This document shows, piece after piece, positions 12,983 to 19,099 of a stretch of 19,099 nt of DNA (within the stretch, counting starts at the first letter, position 1; every line of letters begins with the position of its first letter). The notes beneath the pieces were generated by a model. That model ran no database searches. It saw nothing but the letters and a program-made list of their open reading frames with translations, and had not been told where the DNA came from. This stretch comes from Firmicutes bacterium UBA5496 (GTDB lineage Bacteria; Bacillota; Proteinivoracia; UBA4975). The position numbers and the translations under genes are program-made. The DNA lies in NCBI GenBank assembly GCA_002427015.1, contig DIPE01000025.1, positions 1-19,099 of the forward strand. The letters are read 5' to 3'.

Positions 12983-14722
12983 ATGGCAAAAAAACAGGCC
13001 AATATCTGTGTAATTCCCGGCGGATTAGACTCTGACTGGCTGCAGCTGCCTGCAGACGCTTTTGCCAGGCTCAAGCGCCTATTGGGCTGGGAAGTAAATT
13101 TACTTCTTTCTTCCGGGGAGTTTGCCCGTGTCTTTAAAATTGGGTATGCCGGGGAGGATTTTGCCGGGCCTGAAACTGTCATTTCCCACCTGATAATGCG
13201 CTTGCAACAGGCGGGAGCTGTATATAAGCGCACCAGCCAGTTTGCAGTATGTGAAACTTGTGGCATGCCTGAGCCTCAGTCCCAGCAGTGCAGCAAATGC
13301 GGAGGCAATATTATTCGAGCGGAACGGGAAGGTTATTATTTTCGTGTCCAGCGGTACCACGAGAAAATCCTTGAACTCTCAGCCGAGGAAGACTTGGTGC
13401 TGCCCCCTTATCAGCAGGGCTATGTGCTTAACAGCCTCAGCAATATGTCCTCTGAGGATGTTCTTATCGCCCTGAAGGTCTCCCGGGCAAAACAAAAATT
13501 CCTGCCCGCCCACTGGTTTAGCGCCCTGGCGGCCATTTTGTCAGGCTGCGGATATCCAGGAGATGAGGGCGGCTTTCAAAGGCTATGGGCCAGTACATAT
13601 CTCTTTATCCCCCGGGAGAAGCTCAATTACATCTACTATTGGTGCGGTGTGCTGCTTGCCCTGCACTTGCCCGGACCTGGAGGCTTTATCTGCCACAGTT
13701 CTCTGAAGATCTTGGACAGGCGCCAGCAAGAAGTCAGCCTCTTGCTTTTGGCCCAAAATTACGGGCAAGAAAGTATCCGGTACTTGCTCCTGGCTATCAA
13801 AGCCACCCCCGGGGAAAACGTTTTTTCTGAGGACCAGGTTATTCAGAGGATAAACCATGACTTGGCCAATGAACTGGGGAATCTAGTAGCGAGAATCATC
13901 TCCATGGTTTCCCGCTATGCCGGCGAAATGGTCCCCCCGCCAAATATCCTCACCCGTCAAAATGCCGACCTGGAGCTCAGAGAACGGGCACTGGAAACCC
14001 CGGGAAAAGTAGAACAATATATTAACTCCCAAGAACTATTTCAGGCAATTAGGGCCGTAAAAAACCTGATTGGCGCCACCAATAGGTTTATTGTTTCCAC
14101 AGCTCCCTGGCAGTTAGCCACAGGGGGCAATCAACAAGAACGGCTGAATACAGTGCTGTACAATATCTGTGAGGCCCTGCGCTTTATTGCCGTCACCCTA
14201 AAACCGATTATGCCTGAAGCGGCTCAAAGCATACTGGGGCAACTGGGTATAGACAGCATTCCAAGCTTAAGCGCCTGGAGCTCCCTGGGGCAGTGGGGAT
14301 TATTGCCTGTTGACACCAAAATCCTTCCTCAGCCTGCGCTTTTCCCCCGCATAGTATCCGGATATGGCGGCATTGGTCCCGAGCAGGACTTAATTTTGCG
14401 GGAAGATTTGGCCAGAATCAACATGGTTGTTGCCCGGGTCTTGTCGGCTGGGGCGGTAACAGAGTATGAGGGGTTGTTGCATCTGATTCTCTATGATGGC
14501 AGGCAGCGCTATTCCGCTCTCGCCCCGGTTGCCCGTTCCGCTCCCCCTGCAGCTCTGGAAGGGAAAAAAGTCGTGCTTTTATCCAATCTGAGGCCCACCG
14601 AAGTGGAAGGGATGCTAAGCGAAGGGGAAGTCCTGGTATTGGAGACAGAGACAGGCAACCTGAAGCTAGTCTTTGTGGATGATGACATTCCGGAAGGGAG
14701 CAAAGTCTTATGTCTGAGTTAA
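12983..14722 (+). CDS. Degenerate methionyl-tRNA synthetase paralog lacking HIGH and KMSKS
   Basis: The 579-residue protein aligns along its whole length with bacterial MetRS. Residues 22-41 match the helix and strand after HIGH, 90-106 form the Cys4 zinc knuckle (C90, C93, C103, C106), 205-240 match the core strand-helix, 283-455 match the anticodon-binding helical domain (RINHDLANELGNLVAR, ATNRFIVSTAPWQLA), and 470-578 match the C-terminal Trbp111-like domain (GKKVVLLSNLRP). The HIGH motif is gone (GLDSDWLQLP stands there), TGTDEHG has become SSGEFAR, and the KMSKS loop reads LDRRQQEVS. Aminoacylation is therefore very unlikely; tRNA or methionine binding may remain. The frame is intact, GAGGAGG precedes ATG 12983, and its end overlaps tatD by 13 bases, which argues against simple decay. 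It occupies the metS position between abrB and tatD; a true MetRS must be encoded elsewhere. The function is unknown. Confidence 0.8.
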   Translation: MAKKQANICVIPGGLDSDWLQLPADAFARLKRLLGWEVNLLLSSGEFARVFKIGYAGEDFAGPETVISHLIMRLQQAGAVYKRTSQFAVCETCGMPEPQSQQCSKCGGNIIRAEREGYYFRVQRYHEKILELSAEEDLVLPPYQQGYVLNSLSNMSSEDVLIALKVSRAKQKFLPAHWFSALAAILSGCGYPGDEGGFQRLWASTYLFIPREKLNYIYYWCGVLLALHLPGPGGFICHSSLKILDRRQQEVSLLLLAQNYGQESIRYLLLAIKATPGENVFSEDQVIQRINHDLANELGNLVARIISMVSRYAGEMVPPPNILTRQNADLELRERALETPGKVEQYINSQELFQAIRAVKNLIGATNRFIVSTAPWQLATGGNQQERLNTVLYNICEALRFIAVTLKPIMPEAAQSILGQLGIDSIPSLSAWSSLGQWGLLPVDTKILPQPALFPRIVSGYGGIGPEQDLILREDLARINMVVARVLSAGAVTEYEGLLHLILYDGRQRYSALAPVARSAPPAALEGKKVVLLSNLRPTEVEGMLSEGEVLVLETETGNLKLVFVDDDIPEGSKVLCLS

Positions 14723-15480
14723 TCGACACCCATGTCCACCTGGATGATCCCCGCCTGCGGGAACAATTGGTGCAGGTGCTGGATTTTGCCTGCCAGATGA
14801 AGGTTGGCAAAATGATCAATATCGGCCACGATCTGGAATCCAGCGTCGCTTCTGCAGCCTTGGCGGGAGAGCATGCCAACATTTGGGCTGCTGTGGGGAT
14901 TCACCCTCATTCTGCCAGCGAATTGGACAAGGACAGCCTCAACCAGCTGGCCAAACTGGCTGAGGCGCCTAAAGTGGTAGCTGTGGGCGAAATAGGCCTT
15001 GACTACCACTATGACTATTCCCCGCGGCCTGTACAGCAGCAAGCCTTTGTGGCTCAGCTGGACTTGGCCGCAAAACTGGGTTTGCCAGTCATCATTCATC
15101 AGCGGGAGGCAGTGGCGGATACCCTGTCGATTTTGACGGACGCAGGCCCTTTGCCCCATGGAGGAGTTATGCACTGCTTCTCAGGTTCAGTGGAAATTAT
15201 GCGCCAATGTCTGGACTTAAATCTGCATCTTGGCTTAGGGGGAACGGTGACATTTGCCAACGCCCGCAGGGCTAAGGAAGTGGCGGCTGCAGTCCCCTTG
15301 GAGAGGCTGGTCCTGGAAACAGACTGCCCATACTTGGCTCCCCATCCCCACCGGGGCAAGACCAATCAGCCGGGTTACCTGCCCTTGATTGCTGCGGAGA
15401 TTGCCCGTCTGCGGGCTATAGATGCAGACCAACTCATAGCTGCCTGTACAGAAAACGCCAAGACTCTGTTTAATATATAG
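14710..15480 (+). CDS. tatD: TatD-family metal-dependent deoxyribonuclease
   Basis: TatD nucleases are metal-dependent TIM-barrel enzymes linked to DNA repair and processing. The 256-residue product has all expected metal ligands: H8 and H10 in DTHVHLD, E94 in VGEIGLDYH, H130 in VIIHQREA, H155 in MHCFSGS, and D205 in ETDCPYLAPHPHRGK. ATG 14710 has GGAAGGGAG upstream, within the MetRS-like gene, and overlaps it by 13 bases. This matches the metS-yabD order of B. subtilis. It is followed by yabE under a separate promoter. Confidence 0.96.
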   Translation: MSELIDTHVHLDDPRLREQLVQVLDFACQMKVGKMINIGHDLESSVASAALAGEHANIWAAVGIHPHSASELDKDSLNQLAKLAEAPKVVAVGEIGLDYHYDYSPRPVQQQAFVAQLDLAAKLGLPVIIHQREAVADTLSILTDAGPLPHGGVMHCFSGSVEIMRQCLDLNLHLGLGGTVTFANARRAKEVAAAVPLERLVLETDCPYLAPHPHRGKTNQPGYLPLIAAEIARLRAIDADQLIAACTENAKTLFNI

Positions 15481-15530
15481 GAATAAATTACCGGATTGTG
15501 TCAATACTATTGCGCAGGGACATGCTTAAT

Positions 15531-15558
15531 TTGACAATTGTTTCTAAAATGGTAGAAT
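15531..15558 (+). promoter_or_regulatory. yabE promoter
   Basis: TTGACA (15531-15536) is a perfect -35, and TAGAAT (15553-15558) follows after 16 bases. Initiation near 15565 gives a leader of about 32 bases with GGGAGGT six bases before ATG 15597. Confidence 0.75.
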
Positions 15559-15596
15559 GTATCAAATCCAATGGTTTGGCACAGGGAGGTAAAAAT

Positions 15597-16715
15597 ATGC
15601 AACAGGTTTTCACCTCCAGTCCGAAGTTTTTCAAGTTGACGGCCTTTGTTATCCTGATTTTAATGATGATGGGAACAGCGATTTTGTATTTTGCAAATTA
15701 TAAATGGGTTACAGTGTACGTTGATGGCAAGACTTACCAATGTGTTACTCTAGCAAAAGGCGTTGAAGAAGTCCTTGAAGAAATCGGCCTGGGGTTGAGG
15801 GCTGAAGACTATGTCGTTCCACCCAAGAGTGAGAAACTTAAGCGGTGGACAGCGATTGCAGTTGTTAAAGCGCAGCCCTTTACAATCAACCATGATGGAA
15901 GCAGCACAGAAGTTTGGTCTGTGGGCGCCAAAGTGGCAGATGTATTATTAGACGCAGGACTCCAATGGCAGGAGCCAGATCAAATCATTCCTCCTTTGGA
16001 GAGCGCGGCCGCTGGCAACAGGGAAATTGCTTTAGTCAGAGTAAGCTCAGAGCTTACCCACAAAATGGTGACCTTGCCTTACTCGGTTCTGAAAGTCGCC
16101 AATGATTCACTTTACCGGGGCCAAGAGCGCCTTGTCCAGTCCGGTCAGGATGGCCAGCAAGTGCAGGTTATCCAGACTGTTTACCATGACAACCAGGCAG
16201 TTGAGCGCAATGTCATCAGCAATGAGCTCCTGGTTGCCGCCCGGGACAAAATCTTGGAATATGGCACCATAGCCTCAATCAACCGGGGAGGCCTCAAAAT
16301 TGGCATCAGCCGTGTCCTGGATGTGCAAAGCACCGCTTACTGTTCCGGGGTGGAAGGCAGCGGCTGTCCTGTGGATGAACGGGGATACTCCAAGTGCACC
16401 GGCAAGGCTACAGGCTATACCGCTACCGGCCGCAAAGCCATACAAGGGGCAGGCACGCGGACAGACCCATATATTATTGCCGTTGACCGCAACCTAATTC
16501 CCTTGGGAACTCTCTGTTACCTGAGCTTTCAAGGCGGCTTCGTCACCACCAGACATGGCCGCATTATTAAAGACGGCTTTGCCCTTGCCGCCGATACCGG
16601 CAGCGCTATAAAGGGCAACCGCATCGATATTTTATTTGACAATCATTGGGTTGCTTGGTACTATGGGAGAAGAGGGGTAAGGGTCTTTATCGTTGAGAGC
16701 GTCAATGCCGAATAA
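15597..16715 (+). CDS. yabE: YabE-like cell-wall protein: DUF348 x2, G5, 3D domain
   Basis: This 372-residue secreted or membrane-anchored protein has a hydrophobic segment (about 13-33) after a short basic N-terminus. Two DUF348 repeats follow (about 38-77 and 95-134), each ending in a VPP or IPP motif, then a G5 domain (about 145-224) and a 3D domain (about 238-368). The 3D core keeps IAVDRNLIPLGT, ADTGSAIKGNRIDI and YGRRGVRVFIVE, the active-site aspartates of RpfB- and MltA-like lytic enzymes. It probably acts on peptidoglycan outside the cell. The 3D domain carries an unusual cysteine-bearing insertion (C249, C257, C267, and C307 further on). ATG 15597 is preferred because GGGAGGT lies six bases upstream; earlier in-frame starts lie upstream of the promoter's start point. 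Confidence 0.93.
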   Translation: MQQVFTSSPKFFKLTAFVILILMMMGTAILYFANYKWVTVYVDGKTYQCVTLAKGVEEVLEEIGLGLRAEDYVVPPKSEKLKRWTAIAVVKAQPFTINHDGSSTEVWSVGAKVADVLLDAGLQWQEPDQIIPPLESAAAGNREIALVRVSSELTHKMVTLPYSVLKVANDSLYRGQERLVQSGQDGQQVQVIQTVYHDNQAVERNVISNELLVAARDKILEYGTIASINRGGLKIGISRVLDVQSTAYCSGVEGSGCPVDERGYSKCTGKATGYTATGRKAIQGAGTRTDPYIIAVDRNLIPLGTLCYLSFQGGFVTTRHGRIIKDGFALAADTGSAIKGNRIDILFDNHWVAWYYGRRGVRVFIVESVNAE

Positions 16716-16720
16716 TCTTT

Positions 16721-16744
16721 GGGACAGGGTAACCTGTCCCTTTT
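16721..16744 (+). terminator. Hairpin terminator or attenuator after yabE
   Basis: GGGACAGG (16721-16728) pairs perfectly with CCTGTCCC (16733-16740) around GTAA, followed by TTTT. The T run is short, so read-through into rnmV is likely and may be its main source of transcript. Confidence 0.7.
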
Positions 16745-16757
16745 AAGGTAGTGAGAG

Positions 16758-17330
16758 ATGATAAAAGAACTTATAGTTGTTGAAGGAAAAAACGATGCCG
16801 CTGTGGTGCGCAGAGCTTTTCCCCAGGCCGACATTATGATTACCCATGGCTGGGGACTGAGCCACAGCCAGATTGAGGCCCTGCAGACCGCCAACCGGCG
16901 CAGGGGAGTAATTGTTTTCACCGATCCCGACCACGCCGGCGAAAGGATCCGTCGGCGTCTCTCGGACTTGCTGCCGGGATGCCGCCATGCTTTTGTGCCC
17001 AGGGAGCGGGCCATCTATAAGGGCAAAGTAGGCGTCGAGGCCGCCAGCGTCCTGGATATACAAGCCGCCTTAGGGCGAGTGCGCACCGGCGGACAGGCAG
17101 GCACAACCTTTGACCAGCAAGATTTAATCCAAGGGGGCCTCACTGGCACCCATCAGGCTGCAGCCCGGCGCAAAAGGCTGGGAGCGCTATTGGCCATAGG
17201 TTATGGGAACAGCAAAAACTTTTTATGGCGGCTGAATGCCCTGGGAATTACCAGGAGGGAATTTGAACAGGCCATGGAGCAAATGGAGGCGGAGTTAAAT
17301 GGATGTGACCAGACCCAGCGAAATCACTGA
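16758..17330 (+). CDS. rnmV: Ribonuclease M5 (5S rRNA maturation)
   Basis: RNase M5 trims the 5S rRNA precursor in Firmicutes. The 190-residue product has the Toprim catalytic pattern: VVEGKND with E9, and FTDPDHAGERIRRR with D56 and D58. The later segment GLTGTHQAAARRKRLG and YGNSKNFLWRLN are typical of the family. ATG 16758 has AAGGTAGTGAG upstream. It overlaps rsmA by 32 bases, the usual rnmV-ksgA coupling. Length is normal. Confidence 0.96.
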   Translation: MIKELIVVEGKNDAAVVRRAFPQADIMITHGWGLSHSQIEALQTANRRRGVIVFTDPDHAGERIRRRLSDLLPGCRHAFVPRERAIYKGKVGVEAASVLDIQAALGRVRTGGQAGTTFDQQDLIQGGLTGTHQAAARRKRLGALLAIGYGNSKNFLWRLNALGITRREFEQAMEQMEAELNGCDQTQRNH

Positions 17331-18138
17331 CCTCCTGCAGCGTTATGGCCTTAAGCCCCGGAAAAGCTGGGGCCAGAATTTCCTGGCCAACAAAGGTGTC
17401 GTGGCTAAGCTGATGGCTGCCGCCCAGCTGACGGGAGCAGAAACTGTGCTGGAAATTGGCCCCGGGCTGGGGGTTATGACTGAGCCCCTTTTGGACTCCT
17501 CATCCCAGGTGGTTGCTGTGGAAATCGACCCCCTCCTCTGCCAGTTTCTTGCCCGCCGTTTTTTGCAGCGGGATAATTTTCAGCTGGTCCAGGGTGATGC
17601 CCTGGCCCAGGATTTTTCCCTGCTTATTCCCGGCCCGTACATTGTTGTGGCCAACCTGCCTTACTACATAACCAGTCCTTTGTTGGCAAAACTCGTGGAA
17701 GAGCCCCAGCCGCCGGAACGAGCAGTAACCCTCGTCCAGTGGGAAGTGGCCCGGCGGCTGACTGCCCTGCCGGGGACCGCGGATTATGGGGCTCTGTCCA
17801 TATTGATTCAGTACCACTGTGAGGCCGAATTGCTCTTTAAAATTGGTCCCGGCAATTTTTATCCGCCGCCACAGGTGGATTCGGCAGCGGTGAGGCTGCA
17901 GTGGCGCCCCTCTTCTTTTCAGCCCCGCAATGAGAAATTCATGTTTCGTCTGGTAAAGATTGCCTTTAGCCAGCGCCGCAAAATGCTGAAGGGGCTGCTG
18001 GCTGCAGCTTTGGGGCTGTCCAAAGACCAGGCGGGCAAGGCTCTGGCCCAAATTGGACTCAGCGAAGAAATCAGGGGTGAAAAACTCTCGATTAAGGATT
18101 TCGCAGCTTTAGCGGATATTTTAGAGGGACAAATCTAA
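17299..18138 (+). CDS. rsmA: 16S rRNA A1518/A1519 dimethyltransferase (KsgA)
   Basis: RsmA dimethylates two adjacent adenines in the 3' end of 16S rRNA late in 30S assembly. The 279-residue product has SWGQNFL near the start, the SAM loop EIGPGLG (52-58), acidic E75/D77 in VEIDPLL, and the catalytic NLPYYITSP (119-127). The C-terminal helical part ends with LSEEIRGEKLSIKDFAALAD, as in the family. GGAG precedes ATG 17299 inside rnmV. All features look normal. Confidence 0.97.
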   Translation: MDVTRPSEITDLLQRYGLKPRKSWGQNFLANKGVVAKLMAAAQLTGAETVLEIGPGLGVMTEPLLDSSSQVVAVEIDPLLCQFLARRFLQRDNFQLVQGDALAQDFSLLIPGPYIVVANLPYYITSPLLAKLVEEPQPPERAVTLVQWEVARRLTALPGTADYGALSILIQYHCEAELLFKIGPGNFYPPPQVDSAAVRLQWRPSSFQPRNEKFMFRLVKIAFSQRRKMLKGLLAAALGLSKDQAGKALAQIGLSEEIRGEKLSIKDFAALADILEGQI

Positions 18139-18160
18139 CAAAGGTTGACTATGCCCAGTT

Positions 18161-18187
18161 ACTCCTGGCAGACAGGTTCATATACTG
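18161..18187 (+). promoter_or_regulatory. Possible sigma-K-like promoter of yabG
   Basis: AC (18161-18162), a 16-base gap and CATATACTG (18179-18187) fit the loose sigma-K pattern AC-N16-CATANNNT; B. subtilis yabG is sigma-K dependent. Against it, initiation seven or so bases later would cut into the AGGAGG site at 18192-18197. A short GACAG / CTGTC inverted repeat (18171-18189) overlaps it. Confidence 0.3.
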
Positions 18188-18204
18188 TCACAGGAGGAAT
18201 GTGA

Positions 18205-19041
18205 ATGGATATTGTCACAGGCGATATCGTCTTGCGCTTATCCCATGGCAAAGATATTTACTTTAAAGTAGAATCCATAGATAAGAGGACGCAAACAGCA
18301 ATGCTCCGGGGAATGGACATTCGCCTGTTTGCCGATGCCCCCCTTTCGGACTTAGTAAAACCTGGTATTGGCGAGCTTGCCAACTATCGAGCAAAATCTC
18401 TTAAAATGCGGGCGGAAATTGTCTCCCGGGCCAGCAGCCAAACCAGATTTGTGGGCAAAGAAAAAAAACGTCCTGACTATGTTGAGATTCCCGGCACAGT
18501 CCTTCATCTTGACGGTGATGCCGAATATATGGAAATATGCCGGAAGGCCTATAATGAACTGAAGATTGTCAACACCAGCCTGTATGTGCCAGAAATTCAT
18601 CAGCCGGGTCAGGTAGAGACTTTTTTGAAAAAGTACAATCCAGACATCCTGGTCCTTACCGGCCATGACGGCATGATTAAAAGTGATTCCGGTGAGGACG
18701 GGCCGGAGCAATACCACAATGTGCGTTATTTCATTGAGGCAGTGAAAATTGCCCGGGGCTACCAGTCCAGCAAGGATGACCTTGTAATATTTGCCGGCGC
18801 TTGTCAGTCTTGGTACCAGGGGTTGATGGCGGCAGGCGCAAATTATGCCAGCTCTCCTGAGCGCGTCTTAATCCACAGCCTGGATCCGGTTATGATAGTG
18901 CAGAAAGTGGCTTACACTTCTGTAACCCGGACGGCAAATATTCAGGAAACCCTGGAGCAAAGCGTCACAGGCCCTTCAGGCATTGGCGGCATTGAAACCC
19001 GCGGCCAGTTCCGCCTGGGTCTGCCAAAAATTAAAACTTAA
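18205..19041 (+). CDS. yabG: Sporulation-specific protease YabG
   Basis: YabG is a mother-cell protease that processes spore coat proteins, and germination-related proteins in C. difficile. The 278-residue protein is of normal length. The catalytic pair reported for the C. difficile enzyme (His161 and Cys207, from memory) corresponds here to H154 in LTGHDGMIK and C200 in FAGACQSWYQG, with the same spacing of 46 residues. AGGAGG lies seven bases before ATG 18205. It stands 66 bases after rsmA, as in B. subtilis, and ends in its own terminator, so it is probably a single-gene sporulation unit. Confidence 0.95.
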   Translation: MDIVTGDIVLRLSHGKDIYFKVESIDKRTQTAMLRGMDIRLFADAPLSDLVKPGIGELANYRAKSLKMRAEIVSRASSQTRFVGKEKKRPDYVEIPGTVLHLDGDAEYMEICRKAYNELKIVNTSLYVPEIHQPGQVETFLKKYNPDILVLTGHDGMIKSDSGEDGPEQYHNVRYFIEAVKIARGYQSSKDDLVIFAGACQSWYQGLMAAGANYASSPERVLIHSLDPVMIVQKVAYTSVTRTANIQETLEQSVTGPSGIGGIETRGQFRLGLPKIKT

Positions 19042-19048
19042 TTTAACG

Positions 19049-19074
19049 GACTCAGAAATAATCTGAGTCTTTTT
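19049..19074 (+). terminator. Rho-independent terminator after yabG
   Basis: GACTCAGA (19049-19056) pairs with TCTGAGTC (19062-19069) around a 5-base loop and is followed by five T residues. It lies seven bases after the yabG stop. Confidence 0.88.
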
Positions 19075-19099
19075 CGTTTAACAAAAACCGGATTACCCC

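Noticed and set aside
12983..14722. Calling the gene a functional metS/metG
   Set aside because: Gene order and overall similarity suggest it, but HIGH, TGTDEHG and KMSKS are all missing, so the enzyme name would mislead.
14418..14882. A 154-codon reverse-strand frame across the MetRS-like/tatD junction
   Set aside because: It is opposite two well-supported genes, lacks a ribosome binding site and its translation shows no recognisable domain; the same holds for the 183-codon frame opposite rsmA (17500-18051) and the 147-codon frame opposite rsmI (12085-12528).
15498..15596. Longer N-terminus for YabE starting near 15498
   Set aside because: It would begin upstream of the TTGACA/TAGAAT promoter and lacks a ribosome binding site; the ATG at 15597 has an excellent one.
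1..19099. tRNA, rRNA, CRISPR or insertion-sequence features
   Set aside because: No cloverleaf, rRNA segment, regularly spaced repeat or transposase was seen on either strand by eye; a dedicated scan would be needed to exclude very degenerate forms.

Overview
The window comes from a spore-forming, Gram-positive Firmicute, most likely a clostridial lineage of middling GC content. It carries the conserved chromosomal block known from Bacillus subtilis as csfB-yaaO-tmk-yaaQ-holB-yaaT-yabA-yabB-yabC-abrB-metS-yabD-yabE-rnmV-ksgA-yabG, together with the sporulation genes spoVB, csfB and yabG. AbrB has a zinc-ribbon C-terminus, RicT is cysteine-rich, and TTG start codons are common; all of this fits Clostridia better than Bacillus.

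Layout. Bases 1-3000 look accessory. They hold an AT-rich ECF-type sigma factor fused to (or overlapping) a second domain and cut by the window edge, a tandem-GNAT protein with a one-base frameshift in an A9 tract, and a vapBC-like toxin-antitoxin pair with its own consensus promoter and terminator. Bases 3008-4856 (minus strand) hold a small membrane protein and a SpoVB-type flippase. A 31-bp near-perfect palindrome of REP type lies between spoVB and guaB. From 4975 to the end the plus strand is almost continuous: guaB, csfB/gin, then a tightly overlapping run yaaO-tmk-darA-holB-ricT-yabA-yabB-rsmI. Next come abrB on the minus strand, a degenerate methionyl-tRNA synthetase, tatD, yabE, rnmV, rsmA and yabG.

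The housekeeping genes link nucleotide supply (guaB, tmk), replication (holB, yabA), c-di-AMP sensing (darA), RNA maturation and modification (ricT, yabB, rsmI, rnmV, rsmA) and the transition to sporulation (abrB, csfB, spoVB, yabG).

The most interesting item is the gene in the metS slot (12983-14722). It is an intact 579-codon reading frame that aligns end to end with bacterial MetRS, including the zinc knuckle, the anticodon-binding helical domain and the C-terminal Trbp111-like domain. Both class I catalytic signatures (HIGH and KMSKS) have been erased. With a strong ribosome binding site and a downstream overlap with tatD, it looks like a maintained, catalytically dead synthetase paralog with a new role, not a decaying pseudogene. 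No RNA genes, CRISPR arrays or insertion sequences are visible. No gene-free stretch exceeds 300 bases.
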